A stretch of 56,563 bases of DNA from NCBI RefSeq assembly GCF_001645125.1, contig NZ_LXKA01000336.1:1-56563 (forward strand), in the 5' to 3' direction. Made by a program: the position numbers and the translations under genes. Below, piece after piece: positions 11,304-21,313 of this stretch (its first letter is position 1; every line of letters begins with the position of its first letter). Source of the stretch: Paraburkholderia ginsengiterrae (GTDB lineage: Bacteria; Pseudomonadota; Gammaproteobacteria; Burkholderiales; Burkholderiaceae). The notes beneath the pieces were generated by a model. The model saw only the letters and a list, made by a program, of their open reading frames with translations. It had not been told where the DNA came from and ran no database searches.

Positions 11304-12698
11304 ATGAACCTGCTGATCGAACTGCTTGCCTTCGCGGTCGCGATTGGCGTGCTCGTGGTGGTCCACGAATACGGGCATTACAGCGTGGCGCGCCTGTGCG
11401 GCGTCAAGGTGCTGCGCTTTTCGATCGGCTTCGGCAAGCCGCTGTTCCAATGGGTGAGCCCGAAGACGGGCACCGAATGGACGATTGCCGCGCTGCCGCT
11501 CGGCGGCTATGTGAAGATGCTCGACGAGCGCGAAACCGGCGGCGAGGCCATTGACGCCGAAGCGTTGCCGCATGCGTTCAACCGCCAGTCGGTGTGGCGC
11601 CGTTTCGCGATTGTCTCGGCTGGTCCGGTTGCGAACTTCCTGCTGGCTATCGTGCTCTTCGCGTTGGTGTTCGCCACGGGTGTCACCGAGCCGGCGGCCA
11701 TAGTCGCGGCGCCCGCGGCGAATACGCCGGCGGCCGTGGCCGGCTTCGACGGCGGCGAAACAATCGTGGCCGTGCGCACCGGAAACGCCGGCGAATCCGA
11801 GCCGGTGCGTTCATGGTCGGACCTGCGCTGGAAGCTGTTGGGCGCGGCATTCGATCACAAGCGCGTGGTGCTGAGCGCCAAAGATGCGCATGGCACGTCG
11901 GATTTTCAGCTCGATTTGCGCGGCATCAAGGAAAAAGACGTCGACGACGACTTCATGTCGCGTCTTGGTTTCGAGCCGGGCGGCGGCAAGCTGACGGTCG
12001 CGGGCGTGCAGCCGGGGAGCGCGGCACAGGCGGCTGGACTGGCCGCGGGTGATCGCCTGCTTGCCGTCGACGGCGTGCCGACCGACAACGCCACAGCCTT
12101 CATCGCCTTCGTGAAATCGCACGCGGGCAAGGCGGTGACGCTGCAAGTGGAGCGTGGCGGCCAGCAGGGCCGGGTAGCAGGCCCGCTCGAGAACATCAGC
12201 ATCGTGCCGCAGTTGCAGCGCGATGACGCGACGGGTCAGCAGATCGGCCGTATCGGCGCAGAACTGGCTACCCAGGTGCCGTCGATCAACGTGCGCTACG
12301 GGCCGCTCGAAAGCCTGCAACTGGGCGCGCGCCGCACCTGGGATCTCGCGGTGTATTCGGTGCGTATGTTCGGCCGGATGGTGGTCGGCGAGGCTTCGCT
12401 GAAAAATCTTTCCGGCCCGGTGACGATCGCCGATTACGCAGGAAAGAGCGCACGTCTAGGTCCTTCTGCATTCCTGTCGTTCCTGGCCCTTGTCAGTATT
12501 AGCCTCGGTGTACTGAACCTGTTACCAATTCCGGTATTGGACGGGGGTCATCTGTTATATTATTTGGTTGAAGCTGTGACCGGTAAAGTTGTCTCCGATC
12601 GCTGGCAACTCGTTTTTCAGAGGGCGGGTCTCGCCTGCATCGTCGCATTGTCGGCGATCGCGCTGTTCAACGATCTGGCTCGTTTAATCCATTTTTAA
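11304..12698 (+). CDS. rseP: RIP zinc metalloprotease RseP
   Basis: Site-2 protease of the inner membrane that cleaves anti-sigma factor RseA during the envelope stress response. The start at 11304 (MNLLIELLAFAVAIG) gives 464 residues. The zinc site HEYGH is at residues 21-25 in the first membrane helix, and the third ligand is in LLPIPVLDGGHL near residue 413. A PDZ-like module lies between them (around VAGVQPGSAAQAAGLAAGD); the first of the usual two PDZ modules is more diverged. It directly precedes bamA. Confidence 0.96.
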   Translation: MNLLIELLAFAVAIGVLVVVHEYGHYSVARLCGVKVLRFSIGFGKPLFQWVSPKTGTEWTIAALPLGGYVKMLDERETGGEAIDAEALPHAFNRQSVWRRFAIVSAGPVANFLLAIVLFALVFATGVTEPAAIVAAPAANTPAAVAGFDGGETIVAVRTGNAGESEPVRSWSDLRWKLLGAAFDHKRVVLSAKDAHGTSDFQLDLRGIKEKDVDDDFMSRLGFEPGGGKLTVAGVQPGSAAQAAGLAAGDRLLAVDGVPTDNATAFIAFVKSHAGKAVTLQVERGGQQGRVAGPLENISIVPQLQRDDATGQQIGRIGAELATQVPSINVRYGPLESLQLGARRTWDLAVYSVRMFGRMVVGEASLKNLSGPVTIADYAGKSARLGPSAFLSFLALVSISLGVLNLLPIPVLDGGHLLYYLVEAVTGKVVSDRWQLVFQRAGLACIVALSAIALFNDLARLIHF

Positions 12699-12765
12699 AG
12701 TGTCTGGCGGCGTTCACGATGGCGACCGTCTGACCTGATGCAGCTATACACACTGGGGAAGCACG

Positions 12766-15078
12766 TTGTTTAAACCTCATCGCTCTGTTCCAAAGACGGT
12801 TATAGCCGCGGCATTCGCCGCGCATGGGCTGGTTGCTCACGCAACGACGCCCTTCGTGGTGCAAGACATCCGGATCGAGGGATTGCAACGCGTCGAACCT
12901 GGTACCGTGTTCGCGTACCTGCCCATCAAGCAAGGCGACACCTTCAGCGACGACAAGGCCTCCGAAGCCATCCGCGCGCTGTACGCCACGGGCTTCTTCA
13001 ACGACGTCAAGATCGCCACCGAAGGCAATGTCGTCATCGTTCAGGTGCTGGAACGTCCGGCTATCGGCACGATCGACTTCTCCGGCATTCATGAATTCGA
13101 CAAGGAAAACCTGACCAAGGCGCTGCGCGCCGTGGGTCTGTCGCAAGGTCGCTACTACGACAAGGCGCTGGTCGACAAGGCCGAGCAGGAACTGAAGCGC
13201 CAGTATCTGACGCGCGGCTACTACGCCGCCGAAGTCACCACCACGATCACGCCGATCGACCGCAACCGCGTGGCGGTGCTGTTCTCGGTGGCCGAAGGTC
13301 CGAGCGCGAAGATCCGCCAGATCAACTTTATCGGCAACAAGGCCTTCAGCACGGGCACGCTGCGCGATGAAATGCAGTTGTCCACGCCGAACTGGTTCTC
13401 GTGGTACACGAAGAACGACCTGTACGCGAAAGACAAGCTCACCGGCGACCTCGAAAATGTCCGCTCGTATTATCTGAATCGCGGCTACCTCGAGTTCAAC
13501 ATCGAGTCGACCCAGGTGTCGATCTCGCCGGACAAGAAGGACATGTACCTGACGGTCGCGCTGCATGAAGGCGAGCCGTACACGATTTCGAGCATCAAGT
13601 TGGCCGGTAATCTGCTCGATCGCGAGCCGGAGCTGGCCAAGCTCATCAAGATCAAACCGGGTGACCGCTTCTCGGCAGAGAAGCTGCAGGCCACCACCAA
13701 GGCGATTGTCGACAAGCTAGGCGAGTACGGTTACGCGTTCGCCACCGTCAATGCACAGCCGCAGATCGATCAGGAACACCACAAGGTCGACCTGACGCTG
13801 CAAGTGGATCCGAGCCGCCGCGTCTACGTGCGCCGCATCAACGTGGTCGGCAATACGCGCACGCGCGACGAAGTGGTGCGCCGCGAAATGCGTCAGCTCG
13901 AAAGCTCGTGGTTCGACTCGAACCGCCTCGCGCTGTCGAAGGACCGTATCAACCGTCTGGGCTACTTCACCGACGTCGACGTGACCACGATTCCGGTTGA
14001 GGGTACACCGGACCAGGTGGATATCGACGTCAAGGTGGCCGAGAAGCCGACCGGCGCGATCACGCTGGGTGCAGGTTTCTCGTCGACCGACAAGGTGGTG
14101 CTCTCGGCCGGTGTCTCGCAAGACAACGTGTTCGGTTCCGGCACGAGCCTCTCGGTGAACATCAACACCGCGAAGACGTACCGCACGCTGACCGTCACGC
14201 AGGTCGACCCGTACTTCACGGTCGACGGCATCAAGCGTATTACCGACGTCTACTACCGCACGTACCAGCCGTTGTACTACTCGACGGATTCGAGCTTCAA
14301 GATCGTCACGGTGGGTGGCGACCTCAAGTTCGGCATTCCGTTCTCGGAAGTGGACACGGTGTACTTCGGCGCCGGCCTCGAGCAGAACCAGCTGGACATC
14401 GACGCGAATACGCCGGCGTCCTATAAGCAATACGTTGCCGACTTCGGGCGCGTCTCGAACAACGTGCCGATTACCATCGGCTGGTCACGCGACGCGCGTG
14501 ACAGTGCTCTGGTGCCGAGCCGCGGTTACTTCACGCAGGCCAATGCCGAATACGGCACGCCAATTGGCGGGACGCAGTACTACAAGGCCGACATCAACGC
14601 GCAGTACTATTATTCGTTTGCGCGCGGCTTCGTGCTGGGCTTCAACTTCCAGGGCGGCTACGGTAACGGCCTTGGCGGCAAGCCTTACCCGATTTTCAAG
14701 AACTACTACGCCGGCGGTATCGGCTCGGTGCGGGGCTACGAGCCGAGCTCGCTGGGTCCGCGCGACGCAACCACCAACGATCCGATCGGCGGCTCGAAGC
14801 TGCTGGTGGGCAATATCGAGTTGACGTTCCCGTTGCCTGGCACGGGCTACGACCGAACCCTGCGTGTCTTTACGTTCCTGGACGCGGGTAACGTCTGGGC
14901 GGATGCGAGCACGGCCGCGACCTCGACCGGCGCGAACGGCCTGCGTTACGGCTACGGTGTCGGTCTGGCGTGGATCTCGCCGATCGGCCCGCTCAAGCTC
15001 AGCCTGGGCTTCCCGCTTGTCAAGCATACGGGCGACCAGTATCAGAAGTTCCAGTTCCAGATCGGGACGGCATTCTGA
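12766..15078 (+). CDS. bamA: Outer membrane protein assembly factor BamA
   Basis: Central component of the BAM complex that folds and inserts beta-barrel proteins. It has 770 residues: signal peptide ending about AAHGLVAHA, five POTRA repeats (roughly residues 25-425), then a 16-strand Omp85 barrel with VRGYEPSSLGPRD in the L6 loop and a terminal Phe (FQFQIGTAF). The start codon is TTG at 12766, after CTGGGGAAGCACG; no in-frame ATG gives a signal peptide. Confidence 0.97.
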   Translation: MFKPHRSVPKTVIAAAFAAHGLVAHATTPFVVQDIRIEGLQRVEPGTVFAYLPIKQGDTFSDDKASEAIRALYATGFFNDVKIATEGNVVIVQVLERPAIGTIDFSGIHEFDKENLTKALRAVGLSQGRYYDKALVDKAEQELKRQYLTRGYYAAEVTTTITPIDRNRVAVLFSVAEGPSAKIRQINFIGNKAFSTGTLRDEMQLSTPNWFSWYTKNDLYAKDKLTGDLENVRSYYLNRGYLEFNIESTQVSISPDKKDMYLTVALHEGEPYTISSIKLAGNLLDREPELAKLIKIKPGDRFSAEKLQATTKAIVDKLGEYGYAFATVNAQPQIDQEHHKVDLTLQVDPSRRVYVRRINVVGNTRTRDEVVRREMRQLESSWFDSNRLALSKDRINRLGYFTDVDVTTIPVEGTPDQVDIDVKVAEKPTGAITLGAGFSSTDKVVLSAGVSQDNVFGSGTSLSVNINTAKTYRTLTVTQVDPYFTVDGIKRITDVYYRTYQPLYYSTDSSFKIVTVGGDLKFGIPFSEVDTVYFGAGLEQNQLDIDANTPASYKQYVADFGRVSNNVPITIGWSRDARDSALVPSRGYFTQANAEYGTPIGGTQYYKADINAQYYYSFARGFVLGFNFQGGYGNGLGGKPYPIFKNYYAGGIGSVRGYEPSSLGPRDATTNDPIGGSKLLVGNIELTFPLPGTGYDRTLRVFTFLDAGNVWADASTAATSTGANGLRYGYGVGLAWISPIGPLKLSLGFPLVKHTGDQYQKFQFQIGTAF

Positions 15079-15116
15079 TCCGGCGGCGGGCCAGGCCAAA
15101 CTACACTATCGAGAGG

Positions 15117-15644
15117 ATGACTTTGCTAACCGGTATGTTTTCGAAACGTGTGGCGTGCGCGTTCGCGCTGGCAATGACCTTGGGCGTCGGGGTAGCGCAG
15201 GCGCAGGAGGCCCGCATCGCTGCGGTGAATTCCGACCGTATCCTGCGCGAGTCCGCGGCCGCGAAGGTCGCGCAGGTCAAGCTCGAGGCTGAATTCGCCA
15301 AGCGTGACAAGGACCTTGCCGACATGGCGCAGAAACTGAAGTCGATGTCCGATTCGCTCGACAAGAACGGTCCGTCGATGTCGCCGGGCGACCGGGCGCA
15401 GAAGCAGCGCGACCTGTCGCAACTGGACACCGACTTTCAGCGTAAGCAACGCGAGTTTCGTGAAGATCTGAACCAGCGTCGCAATGAGGAACTGGCGGCG
15501 GTGCTCGACCGCGCCAACAAAGTGATCAAGCAGATCGCCGAGCAGCAGCATTACGACCTGATCGTTCAGGAAGCGGTTTATGTGAGCCCGCGTATCGATA
15601 TTACGGATCAGGTGCTCAAGGCATTGGCGGCGTCGGGCAACTAA
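15117..15644 (+). CDS. skp: Periplasmic chaperone Skp/OmpH
   Basis: Holds unfolded outer membrane proteins in transit to BamA. It is 175 residues from the ATG at 15117 (MTLLTGMFSKRV); the ATG at 15135 (MFSKRV) is an equally sensible signal-peptide start. The hydrophobic leader ends VAQAQEA, with cleavage probably after AQA. The mature part is a long charged helical hairpin (residues about 50-140) typical of the jellyfish-like Skp trimer. It sits between bamA and lpxD as in most Gram-negatives. Confidence 0.93.
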   Translation: MTLLTGMFSKRVACAFALAMTLGVGVAQAQEARIAAVNSDRILRESAAAKVAQVKLEAEFAKRDKDLADMAQKLKSMSDSLDKNGPSMSPGDRAQKQRDLSQLDTDFQRKQREFREDLNQRRNEELAAVLDRANKVIKQIAEQQHYDLIVQEAVYVSPRIDITDQVLKALAASGN

Positions 15645-15683
15645 GCCCGCCGGCGGGGCTGGTGTGGCGGCTCATCGACAGCG

Positions 15684-15826
15684 TTGCATGGGACCGGAGT
15701 AAGTGCTTTGCATGGGACCGGAGTAAGCGCTAAAGCGCCAACTCCGGTCGGCAGCTAAAGCGCCAACTCGGGCCGACGGCGTTGCATGGGACCAGAGTAA
15801 GCGCTAAAGCGCTAACTCCGGTCGAC
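15684..15826 (+). repeat. Cluster of REP-like palindromes between skp and lpxD
   Basis: Four related copies or partial copies of a unit with the left arm GACCGGAGTAAGCGCT and a right arm AGCGC(C/T)AACTCCGGTC, which are near-perfect inverted complements. Two complete palindromes lie at about 15709-15753 and 15781-15826, each preceded by TTGCATGG. A left-arm-only copy is at 15684-15707 and a right-arm-only copy at 15754-15780. The block fills most of the skp-lpxD gap. It would form stable hairpins in the transcript. Confidence 0.85.
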
Positions 15827-15844
15827 AAAAAAGAAGGAACAGGC

Positions 15845-16969
15845 ATGGGATTTACGCTCGAGGACATCGTCAAGCAGTTCGGCGGTGAAGTAGTGGGAGA
15901 CGGTTCGCAGCGCGTCGGCAGTCTGGCGCCGCTCGACCAGGCAGGTCCGGACCAGCTCGCGTTCCTTGCCAATCCGAAATACCTGTCGCAGGTCGAGACG
16001 ACGCGCGCAGGCGCGGTGCTGATTAACGCCGGCGACCTCGCGAAGCTCGCGTCCCGCGAGAATCGTAATTTCATCGTCACGCCGAATCCGTACGCTTACT
16101 TCGCGCGCATCGCGCAAACCTTCATCGACCTCGCTACGCCGAAGGCATCGCCCGGCGTGCATCCGAGTGCAACCATCGATCCCTCGGCCCAGGTGGCCGC
16201 AAGCGCGGTGATCGGCCCGCACGTCACGGTGGAAGCCGGCGTGGTGATCGGCGAAAACGTGCGGCTCGACGCCAATGTCGTGATCGGCCGCGGCACGCGC
16301 ATCGGTGCGAACTCGCATCTTTATCCGAATGTCGCGGTGTACCACGGCTGCAAGCTCGGCGAGCGCGTGATCGTGCACGCGGGCGCGGTGATCGGCTCGG
16401 ACGGCTTCGGCTTCGCGCCGGATTTCGTCGGCGAGGGCGATGCGCGCACCGGCAGCTGGGTGAAGATTCCGCAGGTCGGAGGGGTGTCAATTGCGGATGA
16501 CGTCGAAATCGGTGCGAACACCACGATCGACCGTGGCGCGATGGCCGACACGACCATCGAAGAGTGCGTGAAGATCGACAATCTCGTGCAGATCGGCCAT
16601 AACTGCAAGGTGGGCGCCTATACGGTGATCGCCGGCTGTGCGGGCATTGCGGGCAGCACGACGATTGGCCGCCACTGCATGATCGGCGGCGCGGTCGGGA
16701 TTGCCGGCCACGTCACGCTGGGTGATTACGTGATTATCACGGCGCAGTCGGGTGTCTCCAAGTCGCTGCTCAAGCCTGGTATGTACACCAGTGCCTTCCC
16801 GGCGGTGAACCATGCAGACTGGAACCGGAGTGCGGCGTTGCTGCGCAATATCGACAAGCTTCGCGACCGTATCAGGGCGCTCGAAAGCGCCGCGGCTGGA
16901 AAGCCCGGTGATTCGGCGGCTGACGTCGCAAGCCAGGCGACAGGCCATGCCCCAGGCGACAAATCCTGA
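15845..16969 (+). CDS. lpxD: UDP-3-O-(3-hydroxyacyl)glucosamine N-acyltransferase
   Basis: Third step of lipid A synthesis: N-acylates the UDP-glucosamine intermediate from acyl-ACP. The start is ATG 15845 ([14 protein letters not shown]) with AAGGAAC just upstream, giving 374 residues. The N-terminal uridine-binding domain contains [11 protein letters not shown] left-handed beta-helix of hexapeptide repeats follows, with the catalytic His region [13 protein letters not shown]. The C-terminal helix is extended by an Ala/Gly-rich tail. An in-frame TTG inside the upstream palindrome repeat is an unlikely start. Confidence 0.96.
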   Translation: MGFTLEDIVKQFGGEVVGDGSQRVGSLAPLDQAGPDQLAFLANPKYLSQVETTRAGAVLINAGDLAKLASRENRNFIVTPNPYAYFARIAQTFIDLATPKASPGVHPSATIDPSAQVAASAVIGPHVTVEAGVVIGENVRLDANVVIGRGTRIGANSHLYPNVAVYHGCKLGERVIVHAGAVIGSDGFGFAPDFVGEGDARTGSWVKIPQVGGVSIADDVEIGANTTIDRGAMADTTIEECVKIDNLVQIGHNCKVGAYTVIAGCAGIAGSTTIGRHCMIGGAVGIAGHVTLGDYVIITAQSGVSKSLLKPGMYTSAFPAVNHADWNRSAALLRNIDKLRDRIRALESAAAGKPGDSAADVASQATGHAPGDKS

Positions 16970-17189
16970 GGTATCGGCGAAACTCGCAGAGCAATTCGCA
17001 AGGCAACCCGCCGGTACCGCGTAAAATACCGGCTGGGATCAGGAATCAAACTCAGGAAGCAAACGCGGTTGCCGTGACCGGGTGGCATGGCCGCCGGGAC
17101 ACGGCGAGCGCCGGCAGCATGCGTTATCAACCCACCTGCACCAGCATCCGCAGTCATCATCGCGCAGTCAATGCGTGAGTAGAAACACC

Positions 17190-17654
17190 ATGAGCACCGA
17201 AAAAATCAATCTCGACATTCATAAGATTCTCACGCTGCTGCCGCATCGATATCCGATCCTGCTGGTCGACCGGGTGCTCGAACTTGAGCCGCACAAGAGC
17301 ATCAAAGCGTTGAAGAACGTGTCGATCAACGAGCCGTATTTTCAGGGCCACTTTCCGACCCGTCCGGTGATGCCGGGCGTGCTGATTCTCGAAGCACTCG
17401 CACAAACGGCGGCTCTGCTGACGTTTTCGGAAGAGCCGAGCGACCCGTCGAACACCCTGTATCTGTTCGTCGGCATCGACAATGCACGCTTCAAGCGCGT
17501 GGTGGAACCGGGCGACCAGTTGATCCTGAACTGCACGTTCGAGCGGCATATGCGCGGCATCTGGAAGTTCAAGGCGCGCGCCGAAGTGGATGGCGTGGTG
17601 GCGGCGGAAGCCGACCTGATGTGCGCGGTGCGGCACACGGATAAGGACGCTTAA
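17190..17654 (+). CDS. fabZ: (3R)-hydroxyacyl-ACP dehydratase FabZ
   Basis: Dehydrates 3-hydroxyacyl-ACP in fatty acid elongation. The start at 17190 ([14 protein letters not shown]) gives 154 residues. Catalytic His54 lies in [13 protein letters not shown] and Glu68 in [11 protein letters not shown], both intact. It lies between lpxD and lpxA, where it competes with them for hydroxyacyl-ACP. The 220 bp upstream of it hold no gene. Confidence 0.97.
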   Translation: MSTEKINLDIHKILTLLPHRYPILLVDRVLELEPHKSIKALKNVSINEPYFQGHFPTRPVMPGVLILEALAQTAALLTFSEEPSDPSNTLYLFVGIDNARFKRVVEPGDQLILNCTFERHMRGIWKFKARAEVDGVVAAEADLMCAVRHTDKDA

Positions 17655-17762
17655 GGGACGCCTATAAGCCGGCGTCCGGGCGGTCAGCGACCCAAGGCGG
17701 GCGCTGCCGGCCCCCGCAAGATGCCCATCCAGACAACGCAACAGAATCAGAAGCGAGGACGC

Positions 17763-18551
17763 ATGAGCAGGATTCATCCCACTGCGATCATCGAACCGGG
17801 CGCACAACTCGACGAATCCGTCGAAATCGGCCCGTATGCCGTCATCGGCGCGCATGTCACGATCGGCGCACGGACCACGGTCGGTTCGCACAGCGTGATC
17901 GAAGGCCACACCACGATCGGCGAAGACAACCGCATCGGCCACTATGCATCGGTCGGCGGCCGTCCGCAGGACATGAAGTACAAGGACGAGCCGACCCGGC
18001 TCGTGATCGGCAACCGCAACACCATCCGCGAGTTCACCACGATCCACACCGGCACGGTGCAGGACGCGGGCGTCACCACGCTGGGCGACGACAACTGGAT
18101 CATGGCCTACGTGCACATCGGGCACGACTGCCACGTCGGCAGCAACGTCATTCTGTCGAGCAACGCGCAGATGGCCGGCCACGTCACGATCGGCGACCAT
18201 GCGATCGTCGGCGGCATGTCGGGCGTGCATCAGTTCGTGCGCATCGGCGAGCATTCCATGCTGGGCGGGGCTTCGGCGCTGGTGCAGGATATCCCGCCGT
18301 TCGTGATCGCCGCCGGCAACAAGGCCGAACCGCATGGCATCAACGTCGAAGGGTTGCGCCGCCGCGGTTTCTCGGCAGACGCGATCTCGGCGCTGCGCGC
18401 GGCGTATCGCGTGTTGTACAAGAACGGCCTGTCGCTGGAAGAGGCGAAGGTGCAACTGCGCGAGCTCGCGTCCGCGGGCGGCGACGGCGACGCCCCGGTG
18501 GAGACGCTGCTCGCGTTTGTCGAAGCGTCGCAACGCGGCATTATCCGCTAA
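17763..18551 (+). CDS. lpxA: UDP-N-acetylglucosamine acyltransferase
   Basis: First step of lipid A synthesis, transferring a 3-hydroxyacyl chain from ACP to UDP-GlcNAc. The start at 17763 ([15 protein letters not shown]) gives 262 residues, the same length as the E. coli enzyme. Left-handed beta-helix hexapeptides run through residue ~190. The catalytic His is residue 121 in [14 protein letters not shown]-terminal helical domain follows. It is preceded by a GCGAGGACGC ribosome binding region. Confidence 0.97.
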   Translation: MSRIHPTAIIEPGAQLDESVEIGPYAVIGAHVTIGARTTVGSHSVIEGHTTIGEDNRIGHYASVGGRPQDMKYKDEPTRLVIGNRNTIREFTTIHTGTVQDAGVTTLGDDNWIMAYVHIGHDCHVGSNVILSSNAQMAGHVTIGDHAIVGGMSGVHQFVRIGEHSMLGGASALVQDIPPFVIAAGNKAEPHGINVEGLRRRGFSADAISALRAAYRVLYKNGLSLEEAKVQLRELASAGGDGDAPVETLLAFVEASQRGIIR

Positions 18552-18554
18552 CCG

Positions 18555-19724
18555 ATGGCCTTGCAACCCAGTCCGCTACGCGTCGCGATGGTGGCCGGCG
18601 AGCCGTCCGGCGACCTGCTGGCGTCGTCGCTGCTCGACGGCCTCGTGAACCGTCTGCCCGCCGGCACCCAGTACTACGGAATCGGCGGCCCGCGCATGAT
18701 CGCCACGGGCTTCGACGCACACTTTCCGATGGAAAAGCTCACGGTGCGCGGCTATGTCGAAGCGCTGAAGCACATTCCCGGCATTCTCGGCATTCGCAAC
18801 GAACTCAAGCGCCAGCTGCTGGCTGAGCCGCCGTCAGTGTTCGTCGGCGTGGATGCGCCCGATTTCAACTTCGGACTCGAGCATCCGTTGCGGGAAGCGG
18901 GGATTCCAACGGTTCACTTCGTGTGTCCGTCCATCTGGGCGTGGCGCGGCGGCCGCATCAAGAAGATCGCCAAGGCGGTCGACCACATGCTGTGCGTGTT
19001 CCCGTTCGAAACGGCGCTGCTGGAAAAAGCGGGCGTCGCGGCGTCTTACGTGGGCCATCCGCTTGCCGACGAGATTCCGCTCGTGCCGGACACGCTCGGT
19101 GCGCGCCGCACGCTGGGACTCGCGCAAGACGGACCGATCATCGCGGTGCTGCCGGGCAGCCGGCGCTCGGAGATCGATCTGATCGGCCCGACGTTCTTTG
19201 CCGCGATGGAGATGATGCAGCATCAGGAGCCGAGTGTGCGGTTCGTGATGCCGGCGGCCACGCCGGCACTGCGCGAGATGCTGCAGCCGCTGGTCGAATC
19301 CCACCCGGGTCTCGCCCTGACGATTACGGACGGCCAGTCGCAGCTCGCCATGACGGCAGCCGACGCGATTCTGGTCAAGAGTGGCACGGTCACGCTCGAA
19401 GCGGCGCTGCTCAAGAAGCCGATGGTGATCTCGTACAAGGTGCCCTGGCTGACCGGCCAGATCATGCGCCGTCAGGGCTATCTGCCGTACGTCGGCCTGC
19501 CTAACATTCTGGCGGGACGCTTCGTGGTGCCGGAAATTCTGCAGCATTTCGCCACGCCGCAGGCGCTGGCCGAAGCCACGCTGAAACAGTTGCGCGACGA
19601 GGCCAACCGGCGCACGCTGACGGAAATCTTCACGGAGATGCATCACGTGCTGAAGCAGAACACCGCGCAGCGTGCCGCGGAAGTCGTGGCGAGCGTCATC
19701 GAGAAGCGGAAGGCGCGGCCGTGA
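18555..19724 (+). CDS. lpxB: Lipid-A-disaccharide synthase
   Basis: Joins UDP-2,3-diacylglucosamine and lipid X into the disaccharide core of lipid A at the inner membrane face. It has 389 residues. GT19 family signatures are present: [18 protein letters not shown] near the N-terminus, the acidic site [26 protein letters not shown], and LPGSRRSEI in the second Rossmann domain. It starts 3 bp after lpxA and its end overlaps rnhB by 4 bp (GTGA). Confidence 0.97.
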   Translation: MALQPSPLRVAMVAGEPSGDLLASSLLDGLVNRLPAGTQYYGIGGPRMIATGFDAHFPMEKLTVRGYVEALKHIPGILGIRNELKRQLLAEPPSVFVGVDAPDFNFGLEHPLREAGIPTVHFVCPSIWAWRGGRIKKIAKAVDHMLCVFPFETALLEKAGVAASYVGHPLADEIPLVPDTLGARRTLGLAQDGPIIAVLPGSRRSEIDLIGPTFFAAMEMMQHQEPSVRFVMPAATPALREMLQPLVESHPGLALTITDGQSQLAMTAADAILVKSGTVTLEAALLKKPMVISYKVPWLTGQIMRRQGYLPYVGLPNILAGRFVVPEILQHFATPQALAEATLKQLRDEANRRTLTEIFTEMHHVLKQNTAQRAAEVVASVIEKRKARP

Positions 19725-20392
19725 CCGGTGCACGCGCACCCCGTCGCAAGACCGCTGCCGGAATGACAGCGCAGCAGGCGGGCCTGAGCTTCGAAACGCC
19801 GGACGACATTGTCTGCGGCGTCGACGAAGCAGGGCGCGGGCCGCTGGCCGGCCCCGTGGTGGCCGCGGCGGTGATTTTCGATCCGACGAAACCGCTGATT
19901 CGCGGCCTCGACGATTCCAAAGCATTGACGGCGAAAAAGCGCGACGAGCTGTACGACAAGATCGTCGAGCGGGCTCTGGCTTATTGCATCGCATCAGCGT
20001 CGGTCGAAGAAATCGATTCGTTGAACATCCTGCACGCCACCATGCTGGCGATGAAGCGCGCCGTGGAAGGTCTGTCGGTCGTGCCGACGCTCGTGAAAGT
20101 CGACGGCAACCGCTGCCCGACGCTGAGCGTTCGCAGTGAAGCGGTGATCGGTGGCGATGCGCTCGTCAAAAGCATTTCAGCGGCGTCGATTCTTGCCAAG
20201 GTGACGCGCGACCGGATGCTGCTCGAATTGCATCAGGCCTATCCTGTCTATGGCTTTGACGCACATGCCGGTTACGGTACGCCGCAGCATCTCGCCGCAT
20301 TGCGCGAGCATGGACCGTGCGAGCACCATAGGCGCTCGTTCGCGCCGGTGCGCGAGGCGTATCTGCGTTTCGGCAAGAGTGCGTGGGCATAG
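19721..20392 (+). CDS. rnhB: Ribonuclease HII
   Basis: Removes single ribonucleotides and RNA from DNA duplexes. It is 223 residues from GTG 19721, which overlaps the lpxB stop. An ATG at 19763 ([10 protein letters not shown]) is a possible shorter start, because the first 14 residues are basic and unlike the family. The catalytic acidic set begins with Asp-Glu in [20 protein letters not shown], followed by [15 protein letters not shown] and the later Asp in VKVDGNRCP. The lpxB-rnhB order is widely conserved. Confidence 0.95.
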   Translation: MTGARAPRRKTAAGMTAQQAGLSFETPDDIVCGVDEAGRGPLAGPVVAAAVIFDPTKPLIRGLDDSKALTAKKRDELYDKIVERALAYCIASASVEEIDSLNILHATMLAMKRAVEGLSVVPTLVKVDGNRCPTLSVRSEAVIGGDALVKSISAASILAKVTRDRMLLELHQAYPVYGFDAHAGYGTPQHLAALREHGPCEHHRRSFAPVREAYLRFGKSAWA

Positions 20393-20454
20393 CGGGCCGT
20401 CGCCGCATTCCATTCCTCGCATTCCATTTCTTATTCTCACTGTCTTCGCTGCCT

Positions 20455-21240
20455 GTGAAAGCCATCACCTCGCGGGACAATCCGCTCTACAAGCGCCTGA
20501 AAGCATTGGCCGGTTCGACGCATCAGCAGCGTCGCAGCGGCCACGCGCTGCTCGAAGGCTTCCATCTGGCCAGCGCGTATCTCGACGTCGCCGGGCAGCC
20601 GGAAATGTGCGTCGTGACCGAAGGCGCGCTTCGTCCCGAGGAAGCGCAGGCGATCGTGTCGCGGATCGAAGATCATCGCCTCGTGACGCGGCCGGATGCG
20701 TTGTTCGGGCAATTGTCGAATGTGGTGCACGGTGTTGGCCTGCTGCTGCTGGTCGAGAAGCTCGATACGCCGCTGCCCGGGAAGGTCGCGCAAACTTGCC
20801 TCGTGCTCGATGGCGTGCAGGACGCGGGCAACGTCGGCTCGATTCTGCGCAGCGCGGCCGCGGCGGGGATTCAGCAGGTGTTCTGCGCGCCAGGAACAGC
20901 GTACGCGTGGTCGTCGAAAGTCTTGCGCTCGGGTATGGGTGCGCACTTCCTGCTGCAGATTCACGAAGATGTGGATGCACAAACCTTGATCGAGCGTCTT
21001 GCCGTGCCGGTCGTCATTACGGATTCGCACGGCGCCGAGGCGATCTATGACAGCGATCTGAGCGGGCCGCTCGCGTGGGTGTTCGGCAACGAAGGGGCGG
21101 GCGTCTCGCAGATCTGGCGTGACGCGGACGCGTTGCGGGTGACGATTCCCCAGCCGGGCGGCATGGAGTCGCTGAATGTGGCGGCGGCAGCGGCCGTTTG
21201 CGTATTCGAGCAGTGCCGCCAGCAGCGCAGGCGTGGTTAA
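20455..21240 (+). CDS. SpoU/TrmH-family RNA 2'-O-ribose methyltransferase
   Basis: SAM-dependent methyltransferase of the SPOUT superfamily acting on rRNA or tRNA; the target cannot be told from sequence. The start GTG 20455 (MKAITSRDNPLYKRLKAL) gives 261 residues: an N-terminal substrate-binding domain of about 100 residues, then a knotted catalytic domain. The three motifs are present: QDAGNVGSILRSAAAAG with the catalytic Arg, VFGNEGAGVS, and IPQPGGMESLNVAAAAAV. It follows rnhB on the same strand. Confidence 0.92.
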   Translation: MKAITSRDNPLYKRLKALAGSTHQQRRSGHALLEGFHLASAYLDVAGQPEMCVVTEGALRPEEAQAIVSRIEDHRLVTRPDALFGQLSNVVHGVGLLLLVEKLDTPLPGKVAQTCLVLDGVQDAGNVGSILRSAAAAGIQQVFCAPGTAYAWSSKVLRSGMGAHFLLQIHEDVDAQTLIERLAVPVVITDSHGAEAIYDSDLSGPLAWVFGNEGAGVSQIWRDADALRVTIPQPGGMESLNVAAAAAVCVFEQCRQQRRRG

Positions 21241-21260
21241 CTAACGCCCTGGACAGCAGA

Positions 21261-21284
21261 GGCACGCGCGGTGCCGCGCGTGCC
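21261..21284 (+). terminator. Perfect palindrome between convergent genes
   Basis: GGCACGCGCGG/CCGCGCGTGCC, 11 bp on each side of a 2-nt centre, lies between the ends of the methyltransferase gene and ppsR. Only a weak T-rich stretch follows (ACCTTTACCTTT). It is probably a shared bidirectional terminator. Confidence 0.6.
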
Positions 21285-21313
21285 ATACCTTTACCTTTAC
21301 GACGGGGCCGCCT

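Noticed and set aside
15684-15826. CRISPR-like array in the skp-lpxD gap
   Set aside because: Repeats are palindromic, irregularly spaced and partly truncated, with no unique spacers of constant length and no cas genes.
15782-15844. Upstream TTG extension of lpxD inside the palindrome repeat
   Set aside because: The ATG at 15845 has a good ribosome binding site and begins exactly where LpxD homology begins; the extension is encoded by the REP-like repeat.
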